Assembly (NCBI GenBank): GCA_014058105.1
Contig: JACGCM010000510.1
Span: 186,001 to 250,000 of the forward strand
Reading direction: 5' to 3'
Length of the DNA: 64,000 nucleotides
Source: Kingdonia uniflora
Taxonomy: Eukaryota > Streptophyta > Magnoliopsida > Ranunculales > Circaeasteraceae
The translations under genes were made by a program, and so were the position numbers. How positions within the stretch are numbered: the first letter of the stretch is position 1; each line of letters opens with the position of its first letter. The notes beneath the pieces were generated by a model. The model ran no database searches, was not told where the DNA came from, and saw only the letters and a program-made list of their open reading frames with translations. Below, in pieces: positions 46,201 through 59,188 of the stretch.

Positions 46201-49200
46201 GGGTGATGAATGGATGAAGGAGGGATATTTCTAGAGAGAGAGAGATGGGAGGAGATTGTGATAGAGGAAGAGAGAGGTTAGGCCCTAAGCATTAGGGTAT
46301 GATTTGTGACTTAACAAAACTTTTATATTAAGTCGGTCCGGTTCGGGTCTGGTCGGTTACCCGAACCCAAGAACTGAAACCGATCCGAGTATAACCGGGT
46401 TTTAATATCCAAACCCGAACCCGAACCGGCTGTCTTCAAAACCGAACCGAACCGGCCAGTTCGGGTCGGCCCGGTTCTCGGGTTTAGGTGAACAGCCCTA
46501 GCCCAAACCCGAATGAAACCCGAAATTTTTTGAGTTGGTCATGATCAGAGGCTTTCCCCAACCCGATTCAACCCGAACGCAAAAATGGTATCAAAGATAT
46601 TTAATTCATATCTAGGTATTACTTGGTTTAACTTCTTAATAAACTTTACAACCTCTAGTTCAAGTGTTTCTCAAATAAACTAAGGAGCTTGAAGTCAATA
46701 TAGGAGATCGATTCACTCACTCTCCACATAACTCTTATCTCATGATGATAGTGTACTTTATGTTTGGAGTGAAGCTTATTTTGATGATGGGGAATTGAAT
46801 GAAGTTTATTTTATTGAATTTGGTGTTGGTGTTGGTAAATTTGTGTAAATGACGTCGAACATGACCACCCGATTGACCAACCCGAATATCTTTGGTCATT
46901 TGGTCTGCTCGAACATGTGTGGGCAAACATTGGGTTGGTCACGGTCATGAATTTCCAACCCAAAGTTAGGTTGGGTTGGTCATGGGCAAAGCGACCAAAG
47001 TCACAGTCAGGATTGGACACTCTTAAAAACCCGACCAACCCGACCGATATGAAGCCCTAGTCTGTACTGATCCACACCCTTTATCCCCTTTTCTCAAAAG
47101 CCACTTCAAACCCTCTAAGTATAACTTGCATCTTATGATCCACAATGTTGACAGGGGTTACCATTCCAGCATAAGTTGTTGAGCATCTATCTGTAATCAA
47201 CCTAGTTTCTCTTTAAATATCTCCATTTATAATTTTTATCTCAATTCTCTCTCCATATCCTCTCTTTCTCTATATTTTCTTTCCATATTTCTTTCTCTAG
47301 ATTTGTTCTCCATATTTTTCTTTCTTCACTGTAACGATAAAAAAAGTTGTCACCTTTTACATAGCTTAGTTTGGGTGAAACAAAGTGTTTATCCTTATAG
47401 AGCTTAGCTGTCTACCTCCCATTGTAGTTCTATTCAAAGGTCCATATGTGAGGTCTTTCTAAATCCTTATGTGTTTCTTACCTTGACAGCATAGATGGGG
47501 GCGATGGGGGCGTATCAGAAGAATAAGACAAGTATGGTTGATTTTCCTCTTGGTAAGCATTCTATATAACGCATCAAGCAAGCACGCAAGCTATTATTGA
47601 TCACTAAAGGGGCCAGATTGAAGCCAAGGATTATATGATCCTTATTTGGATTTTTCTTCGATGCTTACTATTCGAGTGACTATATCTTTATTAGCCGTCA
47701 CCATAATCTCCTATGTTTGCTAGACTAAGGTTTCTGCATGATCATTTTATGGAGAAGGTTGGTTTAACCTAAGGGTAACCATAGCGGCAAGGTACGTCGT
47801 CTTTTCAAATCTTTCTATTGTACCGACTGAAAGTCTTCTTATCACTAGTCTTCTTCTTCTTTTTAGAGGAGAAAGCTGAGATTGAGGCAGACCCCCACCA
47901 GACTTTATTGACTGCACAAAAATTACATCCTAAGATATCTTAGGATATATTTTACAATTGATATCTACTATACAAAAATTTACAAGTTGGGGAGGGAAAC
48001 TACAAGGAAAAAAGACATAATCTTCATGAATATCCATCTCTGAAGTGATGTAATCTACAGGTTTGTTCCATTCCCTATTTTTGTTTATAATCAAACAATC
48101 ATCCATTCTTGAGATTATATTCTTGACATTTCTCAAATCAGTAATGCATGACCAAGGCTGTTTGTAATCACCATTTAGAACTTTTACTGCAAATTCTGAA
48201 TCAGCTTGAACACAAGCTTTTGATGCCCAGTCTATCTGCTAAACCCTTCACAGATGGCCTTTGTTTCAACACATTCCATCCCTACATCCTCCAGAACAGG
48301 TCTGTTAAAGGCTACAATGGGGATCTCATTAGGTAATCTAAAGATACCACCCAATGCCTTTCTATCCAGTGAGCAACATCCATCAACATTGAGGACAATC
48401 ATCTATTTTATATCTTGCTTCCACTGAATCTATTCAATTTGTCTGTCTAGGTTGCCTGATAATGGAGTTTAATCCCAAATCTCTAATGTACGTATGAGAA
48501 GCTTCCTTGTACCAAAATTTATGACTTGATCCACCACACTTAAGAGGAAGTTTCAAAGAATACTCTTCTATAAAGGATTTCAAAGCTTGTGAATTCATTT
48601 TTGAATTGTCTGGTATTTCTCTCAATCCATATGTGGTATACAGTGGCATTAAAGACTACTTTTAGGATCTTACCTCTAGCTGAGTCTACTGTGGCTTTGT
48701 TTACAATCCATCTGAACTCATCATCCCATCCTGTAATTGATTTTGTGTATCCAAACTGCTTAGAACTCTTCCCCATAAGATGTTTGAAAATGGACATTTA
48801 AAGCACAAATGATCTTTATTCTCTTCTTCAGCTTCACAAAAGGAACCGTATAAGTGATCCAACTTCCCAATCTTAACCAAAAAATCTCTAGTCTTTATAG
48901 CTTGTTTTTTTACAGCCAACCAAGCAATGAGAGAGTGTTTTGGAACACTATCATTATACCAAATAATCTTAACCCAGTGAACCTTGTCTTTCTTATGTCT
49001 GATTTTTGCCATGTAGACCTTGTTGTAAAAACATCATTTGGAGTAAGCTTCCGGATGATACTATTAGCTTCATTTGAAATAGGCTTATAGAGATTTGATA
49101 TTTGATTCCAGACAATTCCCATCTCAGTTGATCTCATTCTCGTCCTAGAAATTGCCCAATCACCATTTCTAATGATATCTTTTACCATAGTTTTCTTAGG

Positions 49201-52200
49201 GATATTGGAGAGGATCATATTGATTCTTCTAAACCTGATAGAAAGAGCTCCTCCAATTAACCATGGATCATTCAAGATATTTGTTTTATGCCCATCCCCT
49301 ATAATATGTATCACATACTTTTGGGCAATATCTCTTTTCTTGATCATGGATCTCCACCACCAAGAACAATCTGCAGAAATAGAGACAGACCAGAAGGACT
49401 CATCTTTTAAATATCTCTGCTTAATCCACCTTGACCACAATGTATCTTTCCAGAAATGAGATTCCAGATAGCCCTCATGATAATAACATCATTGAAATCC
49501 TTTAATCTTTTTATGCCTAGGCCCCCTTGAGCTTTTGGTACACAGTCATCCTCTCATGCCACACTTGAGATAGCTTTAGTATGGTTTACACCTGCCCCAA
49601 GAAATTCTCAAAAAATTATATTAATCTTGGTGAGAACACTTTTGGGGAATTCAAAACATGCAGCCAAATATACAGTGTAACTTTGAAGAATTATTCTGAT
49701 CAATTCCAACCCTTCCTCCATAAGATAGGAACTTGTTTTTCCAATTCAAAACTTTTTTTGACATTTTGTGACCAATGGATCACAATCTTTATCAGAAAGT
49801 TTTGAAGAGATTAGGGGCAGCCCCAAATACCTTACAGGAAGATTATCCTCTTCAAAGTGAAGCACTTCACAAATATTTGTCTTCATGCCTTCATTAATGA
49901 ATCCAAAGAAGAAAATGGAGCTCTTCTGGGGGTTAATCTTTAGTCCTGAGATTGCAGCAAATTCTTCTAAGATCAACTTTGTGTTTGTGGCTCCCTCTAT
50001 TGAAGCTTTGAGGCAAAGAAGCACATCATCAACAAACAATAAATGTGAGATGTTTGAAGAATTGCAATTTGGGTAAACTGAAATTCTTCTATCCATTACT
50101 GTTTTATTTAGAAATTCGTAAAAGTTGCATTGCAATGACAAATAGGTAGGGGGATAGTAGACCCCCTTGCCTTTACCTTATCCCTTTACTGCTCTTGAAA
50201 AATCCCATTATCAGCCCATTTATATCAATAACCCATTTATATCAATGCAAAGGGAGGTTATGCAGATCTCAATCCAATTGATGAAAGAATTGGGAAACTC
50301 TATAGCTCTTAGAACATGAATCAGATAGGACCATCTTACTGAATCAAAAGCTTTATGAACATCTATCGTCAACATCATTCTATCAACTCCATTAACTCTA
50401 TCAAAACCCCTTACCAATTCTTGAACCAACAAAATATTGTCTTGTATCACTCTTTCTTTTATAAAGGTTGGCTGGCAGGGATCAATAAGTTCATCCATCA
50501 ACTTTCTCATTCTTAAAGCCAAAAGTTTTGTGATAAATTTGTATATCACATTGCACAAAGATATGGGACTAAAATTTGCAAATGTCCTTGGGTTAGGCTT
50601 CTTTGGGATGAGCTTGAGGATTGTGATGTTAACTTCCTTTATCAGTTAAGATCTTTTAAAAAAATTCAGGAATTGCTTTTATAACCTCAGTCCCCACTAT
50701 ATCCCAACAACACTTATAGAAGTGTACATTATAAACATCTATACCAGGTGTTTTGTCATCCTTCTCATTAAATACCATCTCTCTAATCTCTGCAGCTGTG
50801 AAATCTTCAACAAGTGATGCAGCTTGTTATTGAGTGATTGTATTTGAGCAGTGAATATCATAGTCAACTCTGTCATTTCTATCTGTAAGGAGGTCTGTGT
50901 AGAAATCCATTGCTTTCACCAGTACTTTTTCGGGAATATCTGCCGAAGTACCATCTCTACATTCAATTTGGGTAATATGATTCTTCCTCTTTCTTTCTTG
51001 CATAAACTGGTGAAAAAAATATGTATTTGAGTCTCCCAAGGATAACCAGTCACATCTTGACTTTATTTCATATCCATCTCCCTCATGTAACAGTAATTAA
51101 TTTAGGATTTTCCTTTTATCATTTTCTCTCCTCATAATATCATCATCAATAATAATAGGAATGATAGCAATTTCCTCTTGCACCTGTTCTAGATCCTTTC
51201 TAGCAGTCTCAACCCCAATATGAATGTTACCAAAAGTGTCTTTCTTCCACCTAATCAAGTCTTGTTTCAGGATCTTTAACTTTTGAGATAAGACAAACAT
51301 TGGTGTACCTTGGATTCTGCAGCTCCATGAGCTTCTTACAACCTCCATAAAATCTGGATGAAGGCTCCAAGAGTTAGTGAACCTCAAAGGGGCTTTAGGT
51401 CTTGTAGGTTCCTCCAAAATAGTAATGTAGGCATGAGCATGATCTGAAATCCCAAAAGCCATGAAGTTTACTTCAGAAATAGGGAAGGTACTATTCCATT
51501 CTGAATTCACTAATACTCTGCCTAACTTAGAAAAGATTCTAGTAGGATCAGAGTGATAATTTGTCCAAGTACACTTATTTCCTTTTCATTTCAAATCTGA
51601 TAGTTGTAAATCAGCAATGAGGGATCTAAGAGGAAGCATTTCTGTCTCACTAACAGGATCACCACCCTTCTTCTCATTATTATATGTGATGGAGTTGAAA
51701 TCTCCATATATAAAAAGGCAGATTATCAGAGTTTGGCAAAGCTTTCAATAATTCCCAGAGATCTCTTCTTTCCCTAGAGCTATTAGAAGCATAAACACAT
51801 GATAAAAGGAGACTCTTTGCAGATACTTTAATGACGACTTTCACAGTAATAGCTTGATCAGATTTGGATACAAGGTGAACTTATAATATATTTGTGTCTC
51901 ATAGAAGCATTATCCTACAATTTGCTGCAAAATCATGATTAGAGTGACCTTATTCCAACTTGCTGCAATAGACTGATGAACCTTATCAACTTTATCCACC
52001 TTGACCTTGTTCTCAATCAGTCCTACAAGAGCTAACTTATTAACTTTAATGGTGGAACTTATTTCCCTTTGCATCTGGGGCCTATTTAGCCCTATAACAT
52101 TCCAAATGAGGGCTTTAACCATTGGAAAACAATTTTTATTTTTGCCCTTTTCCTTCCCTCTTACGTATCCTTAGTCTTGCCTTTTTTCTGCTTTTTTTTG

Positions 52201-55200
52201 CTTTTTCTTTGCTATCTTCCTTTGATGCTTTGATATTTCTATCTCTTGTCTTGAAATAGATTTTGTTGGGTACTCTTGCATCTTATCTGGTTCCTTGTAT
52301 CCACTAGATTGTCTTGTCTTCTTGTATTAACAGACATGTGAATTTGATCCTGACTGGCTAGACTTTGATGGGGACATTACAGAATTTGGAGTGGTGTGTT
52401 CTGTGTCCTCATCTTGAAGAATTTGTGAAGTATTATCCCCTCCCTGTTGCGTGCTTAACTTCTTGTTATTATTTCTACTCTGTACTTTGGACCAAACACT
52501 TTCTTCCCCTGTAGCTATCACTGTATTTGCATCTGCATTTCTTTGTGGAGTTTCTGGAATCACATGCTCTTTCTGATTATCAATATTAGCTATATTCTGC
52601 TTTTCTGCATCTGTATTGTCTAGTTGCTTTTTATCTAGCTGTACTTCTTTTCTCCTCCACACCTGTTGAACTTCCTCTTTATATCTTTTAGGCTTTATCT
52701 GTTGTGTACAGTGATTTTGATAGTGGCCAAAAGAGTTGCATCTTGTACAGCATGATGGTTTCCATGGATATTCAACATATACCTCAATTAGCATCCCATC
52801 TCCCCTATCAACAAGTACTGATTGTGGTAAATGTGATCCTCGGGTGATTTCTACACATACCCTCGCAAAGTTCAATCTAGTATAGTTCTCAGTAGCAATA
52901 TCCAAGTATAATGGTTCCAATGGCACTAGCAATGTATCCAAGAGCATTATGAATACAACAGTGCTTTGGCAAGTTCATAAGCTTCACCCAGATTGGTATT
53001 TTCTCAATTTTTTCATCTTCAATGGAAGCAAATGGACTCCATTTCTGAATTTTCAAATATCTATCCCCCACATGCCAAGGTCCTCCTTGCAATACCTTAT
53101 CTCTTTCTCTATGATCACCAAAAATAAAGAAGAAGACTGAATCTTTTCTGGATATAACCAGAGATCCTTTAATATCCCAAATCTCTTTAATTTTATCTCT
53201 AACAGCATAGAAAGAAACATATGTACCAACAAAATACCCAACAATTGTATTTTTCCAGTGCTTTATCCCTTCTTCAATGACTTCCTAAGGGCACCTTACA
53301 AAAAATTTGCCATCAACTGGATTGAACTCAAGTTTATGGTATATCAGATTTTTGTTTGCCTTTTGATATTAGTCTTACAACATTTATCTCATCTTCCTCC
53401 TCTTTGACTCCAATTGTATTCTCAAGTAATGAATTTTTCAAGACTTCTGCATTGCTAAGAGGAGTTGGAGAATTTTGCCCTTTTGTAACCCTAATTTCAT
53501 CAATTATGACCATGTTCTTCCCCAAAGTTGCTTTAGAGTTTGGATTTTCACTCAATTTGGCACGTTGAACCCTCTGTTATCCCAAATTTGTCTCAATTCT
53601 CCCATAATCAACCTTTGCAACTTCAGATTTCGACAATTGCAGCTGAAGTTGATGAACTTATGACTTAATTTCAGAATCATTCACCTATGGATGAAATTGC
53701 GATGATTTTACACCGCTGGACGACCAATTCTCCATGAATTCGATCAATTTTTGCCCTAATTTTGCTTCGATTCAAGTCATCGTTGATGATTTACCTTTAA
53801 TCGAGGGGATCTTGCTTCGGTCAGACCTCCGTCTTCAAATCAAGCAAATTGATCGAAGAAAACAGGTGATGGTAAAACAATTGGAGCTGCCATTCTTATC
53901 TTATCACTGGTCTTAGCAGTTGAACGTGGATACAAAAAATTGAGGAGTTAAATGTGGATAATAATCCATTCCTATTCTTTGGATACCACCCTTGAACAGG
54001 GGCGGAGGCAGGATTTGAGGGTTGGGGTGGGGGAGAAGTTAAGTGGGTCGGTCAAATCCTGGGGTTCGGGGGCGGAGCCCCTGGAAAAAAAATTGGGGCC
54101 ATTAAATCATTTTTTTTAACGGTAAGCTGGGGTTGAAAGCAGCCTCCCTGCTTTAATAGAACTAATCAGAATTTACAGAAAGAGCCCTCTACATACAGGG
54201 AAGCTCAGAAAACCAAGACTAAAAACATCTACCAAAACAACTAAACCTAACTACCAACAGACCAAACAAAGGCAAAAGAGAAGCAAAAGGTAAAATTTAA
54301 CAAAAAGAGATCTAACTCAATGCAATACATCCAAGCCAGATGTGCAACAAAAGGTAAAATCGAAACTTAGTGTCAAATTAAAACCCTTTCTTGATTACCA
54401 AATGGATTTTTCTTTTGTTGATCCAACTCATTATAGTGTCAAATTAAAACCCAAACTTGTTAATTTTTCTTTCTTTTTTTGGGAATGTAAGCTAGGGTTG
54501 GAAGGATCTCCCTAACAAAATAAAGAAAAAAAAACTAGCCCTTTGAGGGTGGTAGAGCATAAAACATGGGACGCAAAGCCATAAGGGCAAGTAACTAAAC
54601 AAAGTAACCTATCATCCCCTGAGAGAACCAAAATGAACAACACAAGATGTAAAAATGGCTCTATTTAATGTATAAATGAAGAAAAAAATTTAAAAGGTCA
54701 CAAACTAACCTAATGACATAAAGAATCGAACCCATGTCATTAAGATCAACACAAACATCCTTAACCAATTGGGAAAGCTTGGATTGTTGATCATGTTCAA
54801 AGAACAATAAGCTTACTATTTATTTATTGCACCATACATACTTTTTGTCAAAAATACTTGTGGGGGGTGGGGGGGGCTGCCCTTGAACACCATTTTTATT
54901 CAGAAAGAAACGGCACATAGGTTGGGTGACCCTTCTACCCCACGTGGAATACTCAAAAAAGAAAAGAAAATAGAACTCTAGTCTATGGGATGGTGTACTA
55001 TTACTACTAAATAATCTGCCTTCGTCAGACAGATGAAAGCAGAATTGAGACATGCCTTCAATGTGAGACACTGCTTTTGAGACATTGAGATGGCTCCAAA
55101 TATGACTTTGATTTATCGCACGATCTTGCTATCTATGGTGAAGACCTGCTGCGTCCTTTAATGGATCCGAATAAATGACTACATGTTGAAATTGGTAGTT

Positions 55201-56734
55201 TCTACCAAAATCTTCTATTTCTATAGTTAGTCCCATTACATGCTAATATTGGCGATCTTCTGCGATATCCTCTTTTGCATTACTGCATGGTTGGTCATGT
55301 CATCTACTTAGACGAACACCATAACAAATATTTGCTCTTGTAGATACTGCGGGGAGTCAATTCGTGCATCTTCCTCATACAATGCAATTTATAATATTAT
55401 TCAGCCTAAACAATGCCCAGTAATATGTATGTTTCACTAGAAACAATTCATTCCTCTTTCAAGTGCTCGACTGATGTCACTTATGAGGGCTGTCTCGCTC
55501 ATGGCTCAACTTCTAACTATTGTACTTAATACTGCAATCAACCTTGTTCAATATAAGAGTAATAACCAGGGGAGTACTTCCCATCCTTTAGCAAAAACAG
55601 TATTAAAAATAGGAAACTTGCACTACGGAGAACGATTTTCCATACCAGGTGAAAAACATGGATGTGGTTATGTGCCAATCAGGCTGCTAGCTGGATGGCT
55701 TCAAAATAAGCCTTGGTGAAGAAAAAATAATATATTTAGGTTGTTGTTTTTATTTCTGGTGGAAGTATCTCCATGATTAAGATTCACACAAGAGGTTAGT
55801 TGACATCCATACCAGACTTTTTGTTCTACTCTTCTACAAAAAAAAGAATGGTTCCGTCTTCGATCAAGCTTCAGCGGAGTATCGAGGTGCTAGTGCTACA
55901 CAGTGCTTAAGTTTACAGCTACTAAGTTTCTTTCATACCCAACCAAAAAAAGACAGACAAGTTTTCTATTTATCCATTTAGACACGCATTTGCACTATAT
56001 TAAAGCTAGGTATGTCAATTATGGAATTAACAAGAAAATACAGAAAGGGTCATTTACCTGTCCTGTATTTCTATTAATCGCAGCATGCTCTCTAAGTAGA
56101 GCCTGTTCTTCGGAACCCACACCGTCTTCCAAATCTAATCTCGTCCGATCAAACTCCATAAAATCCTGAAGGAGTGATGCATGTTCTTGCTTAGCTTTAA
56201 GACTAGACCGTAACCGATGAAACTCCTGCACTTCAATGACATTACACATTTCGATTAGTAAGCGTCTAGTTATATCACTAAGCGCAAATTTCTATGGTTA
56301 CAAAACTAATACTACCTGATTAAGATCTTGTAAAATCTCTTGATGCCTGGTCAATGTATGTGAAAATATATCCGATCCTCCCGACGACACCCACGCCTTC
56401 ATTTGCAAGTTTACTTGTTGTAACTGTTTGAGTAATCGGTCTATCCCAGATTCGACATCGCTCTCTGTACCATCTACTTTGGTGGATACTAGTTTACGAT
56501 ACGAGTGCATCTGATCATCTAATTGTGCTTCGAATATCCTCGCCTAACCCCAACAAACAAAAACAATACATAGGGTTTATTAGGGACTGTTTGGTTGTCC
56601 AAATGATTACAAGATCTAACCTAAATAGTTACATGGTTTAGGGCCTGTTTGGTTTAAGACATAATTGGATCTGATTACAGAATGATTGTTACCTGTTTAC
56701 GAAGAGAATCCCAGGATGAGCTTGGCGGATCCAT
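43250..56734 (-). CDS. GOS11: Golgi SNAP receptor complex member 1-1 (Qb-SNARE GOS11)
   Basis: The five coding exons are 56734-56693, 56543-56316, 56225-56058, 43794-43681 and 43363-43250, all with GT/AG borders and all joining in phase 0. They total 666 bases, giving 221 residues, close to Arabidopsis GOS11. The protein begins MDPPSSSWDSLRKQ and has an N-terminal helical region (MHSYRKLVSTK, TRHQEILQDLNQ). The SNARE motif runs from about 135 to 195, with the central-layer Gln164 in LVLQRSTF. It ends in a membrane anchor (about 198-218, LSLVASVCTFLILIYW). It works in vesicle fusion in the Golgi and early secretory path. No stop or frameshift is seen. The exon 3 to 4 intron is 12.3 kb and full of transposons; the other introns are short. 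The tail-anchor exon and start are certain enough to call this a real gene. Confidence 0.96.
45401..47058. mobile_element. Mutator-like non-autonomous TIR element
   Basis: The ends are AGGGCTGAAAGTTGGGTAGG and, reversed, AGGGCTTCATATCGGTCGGG. AGTCTGTACT stands on both sides (45391-45400 and 47059-47068), a 10-bp duplication, in the 9-11 range of Mutator elements. The interior is rich in CCCGACC/GGGTTGG words. A second element is nested at 45496-46499. No transposase is present. Confidence 0.75.
45496..46499. mobile_element. Nested TIR element with AGGGCTGTTCAC ends
   Basis: The 12-base ends AGGGCTGTTCAC match in inverted orientation, followed by subterminal CGGGTCGGC words. No clear target duplication is seen. 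The interior has no recognised gene. Confidence 0.6.
47930..52122 (-). pseudogene. LINE ORF2: endonuclease, reverse transcriptase, zinc finger and RNase H, broken
   Basis: It begins MVKALIWNVIGLNRPQMQRE, the start of the apurinic-type endonuclease. The reverse transcriptase follows, with LTIDVHKAFDSVRW (near 50370) and the catalytic FVDD of HLLFVDDVLL (about 50050). Next is the zf-RVT block with HSLIAWLAVKKQAIKTRDFL (about 48930), then the plant-type RNase H tail ending near 47930. Several stops and frameshifts break the frame. In working copies this protein nicks DNA and copies RNA into the site. Confidence 0.85.
52327..53735 (-). pseudogene. LINE ORF1 (DUF4283-like plus zinc knuckle), broken
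   Basis: It starts MENWSSSG at 53735. The middle shows the DUF4283-type RNA-binding region with several stops and frame changes. The 206-residue end is open and contains PWKPSCCTRCNSFGHYQNHC, the CCHC knuckle, then a Gln/Asn/Ser-rich tail ending at 52327. It would coat the element RNA. Confidence 0.75.
53999..54881. mobile_element. Possible hAT-type element
   Basis: CTTGAACA (8 bp) is present on both sides (53991-53998 and 54882-54889). The left end is GGGGCGGAGGCAGG, a common plant transposon start, while the right end is a G-run that pairs only weakly with it. The interior has low-complexity tracts only. Confidence 0.4.
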
Positions 56735-57476
56735 GGTTGCAGAATATGATATCAGATATCAGTTATTGGATATCTTGTTTTTGGAGAGAGGGTTGAAATA
56801 TTTTGGGAGAGATCGAGAGAAGTTGGTTTGGTGGAGAAGAAATACAGTCACTGCTCTCGATGTAGATGGAGATGTTTCGTGTCCAATGTGTCAATAGTGC
56901 TGAGACAACTAGTAGCCATTTTTGGTGGTGCTAAGGCACCTCCAACAGAATCGTATGCGATTCCGGTTTACCATACTAGTATTCCATAATCACATACTGT
57001 TTTCGTCCAATAGAGAATTATGGTTTTTCTCTTGGGCACTCAACGATTCAACGCACAGCAGAAAATGCCAGATCATTTGATTAGGCGTAAAACGCCGAAT
57101 TAAATGTCATATTAGGGAACAAAGTACTAATGGAAGAGAAAGAGATGCAGTTGTATTTAAAAGTTGTTGGGCGTTTGACGGTTCAGCACCTATACAGTAT
57201 GCGAATACTTCTCGCCAAGTTCAGGTTTCGCATACTTTGGAGTAGGGATGGCAATTTGACCTGCCCCACCCCGAATGGGGCGGGTTTGGGATATGTTAAC
57301 CTGGTATGGGTATGAGATGCATTATAAAAATTCATGGAACAGGGGGGCGAATTTGGTATTACCTCAAAAAATCTGTACCCACCCCACCCCGCTTCATTTA
57401 AATAGTTTATTGCAATTACCCTTTACGTAAGTAATTAAAAACCTAATATAAAAAAATTATTGAAAAATTAGTTTTA
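56735..57476. other. GOS11 upstream region with small repeat fragments
   Basis: It contains CTCCAACAGAATCGTATGCG near 56950 and an inverted relative ending near 57243 (CTCCAAAGTATGCGAA reversed), suggesting a short MITE. A second start (AGGGATGGCAATTTGACC, 57245) is cut off by the LTR element at 57477. No other gene. The GOS11 promoter should lie here, but I cannot place a TATA box. Confidence 0.35.
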
Positions 57477-57745
57477 TGTTAGGAGTTGGGTCCAGCCCAA
57501 GGTGGAAACCCAACTGGGTTGGGGTGTCCTACTGGACTCCTAACAAGCCCATATGTTTTTAAGGTTTATGGGGAGAGTTTGAGTAGATATAGATAACCTC
57601 ATATTGAGTTATCATTTCTGTAATATAGTAACAGAGAACCTCTGAGGATGCATAGAGATATTATTCATCAATAAGAAATCTCTACTCTTCACTCATATTA
57701 TTGCTTGTGATTAACTGATAGAGTAATATTTATTATTATCCAACA
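57477..57745 (+). repeat. LTR of copy B (269 bp)
   Basis: TG to CA ends, matching the LTR of copy A in reverse. A TTATCAACATGCAGAGC sequence follows it in the primer-site position. Confidence 0.8.
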
Positions 57746-58059
57746 AATTATCAACATGCAGAGCTAGTGGATCAGAAGGGAGAAATAACTCTCCAAATCA
57801 CCATTTTTCTTGGATTTTGGTGTTGCGGAGAGGGTTTTTTTACCTATTTCGAAATTTCTATCTATTAATTATTTATTCTATGATATAGGATATCTAGACA
57901 TGAATTGTACGATTAATACATATATATTTTTCGGATTAAAATGCTATTTTTTGTAATTTTTAACCTTTGTTATAGGGCCATTTTCAAACTAAAATAGCGA
58001 TCATTGTGGAGATCGGATTGACGCACAATCAATTTTGTTGCGTATCCTATTCCACAACT

Positions 58060-58864
58060 AGAGCCGGCAAAGTGACCCACGACCCGCCAACCTGACCCAA
58101 CCCAACCCTATTTTTGGCGGGTTTGGGTTTGGCCTTAATAGGTCGCAGGTCATTTAACCCAAACTCGTCTGATCCATTTAATAAATGGATCAGGTTAGGG
58201 TTCACCTTACACGGTTCGGGTTGACCAGTGACCCGTTTAAGTTTTATTTGGGCTAATTATAATTTGTGATTTTTATGTTTGAGAATAAACGAGGTATCAA
58301 GCAAAGCCTTAGTGTAACTTTGCTTGAGAATTATCACGGTGTTGCTAAAAGTTAATACCTTTCGGCTTGAAGCATAAGTGACTCAATACATGAGCTTGTC
58401 AAGGACGTTTAAGACTAGGCAAGCTCAATAAATGGTCATGCATTGCCTTCTTTAAAATTGAGATAAGGTGTGCATAAGACTTGTACATCTATTTTCTTTA
58501 GAATTAAAATGAACACATTATGTGCCTATCACTACTCTTTAAGGGAGGCGAGCCTAAAAATCATGCACTGAAAGCCTATTTGTTGGTAGAAAAAGGGAAT
58601 AAGTAAAAAAGATCGAAAAACTAGAGCTAAGACCTTCGGGCATGTGACTAAGGTTGTTGAACATATCCAATTTAAGGTTGTTTTAAGTATTGCTGAAGAA
58701 AATTTAATCTACATGGGGCTCGTTTAGGGAGCATTAAGCATTAATTAACTCAGAGCCTCAAACATTGCTAGAGATAGTCTGATATTGGCAATATTTTGTT
58801 TCTTCTGAACACACACAAATGATTAACCATACAATGTTAAATCCTTGCCACGAATTCCCCATTA

Positions 58865-58896
<32 letters not shown>

Positions 58897-59188
58897 CAAT
58901 AAACACTTAATGAACGTGGATATTTCGTAATAATTTTGGTGAACTGCCTGGGAAAATTTTGAAAAATTTCGATAATATTAAAACCCATGACCCGATCCAA
59001 ACTCGAATTAATATTTAAACAAGTCAAAAGGGTCGGTTCGAGTTGACATGTTTAAATTAGGGTCGGGTTTGGGTTTGTATTTTTTGACCTGTTTAACTAA
59101 ACGGGTTGGGTTTGGGTTTGCATTTATGACCCATAAACCCGATATGACCCGACCCATGTAACCCAAACCCGACCCGTTTACCACCTCT
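58060..59188. mobile_element. Non-autonomous TIR element with GACCCG-rich ends
   Basis: The ends are AGAGCCGGCAAAGTGACCC and, reversed, AGAGGTGGTAAACGGGTCG. Copy A is continuous at this site (about 5645-5660), which proves the insertion. The flanks CCACAACT and CTACAACG suggest an 8- or 9-bp duplication with later changes, as in hAT elements. The interior holds a CA/TA microsatellite near 58865-58898 and no gene. Confidence 0.7.

Larger units (their letters stand above)
47853..53898 (-). mobile_element. Full-length L1-type LINE retrotransposon
   Basis: The target duplication TCTTATCACT[A/G]GTCTT (16 bp, one mismatch) lies at 47837-47852 and 53899-53914. On the minus strand the element runs from 53898 to an A-rich tail (AAAAAGAAGAAGAAG) at about 47866-47853. 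ORF1 precedes ORF2 as in plant L1 elements. It lies in the same orientation as GOS11, inside its third intron. Confidence 0.93.
43795..56057 (-). other. GOS11 intron 3, 12.3 kb, mostly transposons
   Basis: It lies between the donor after ...RNTGQ (56057) and the acceptor before MDNVIS (43795). Besides the elements listed separately, 43800-45390, 47070-47836 and 54890-56050 show no recognised feature. A long open pair of frames at 44058-44400 was not identified. Confidence 0.9.

Noticed and set aside
55474..55719. 81-residue frame in GOS11 intron 3
   Set aside because: No domain, no splice or promoter signal, and on the strand opposite to the host gene.
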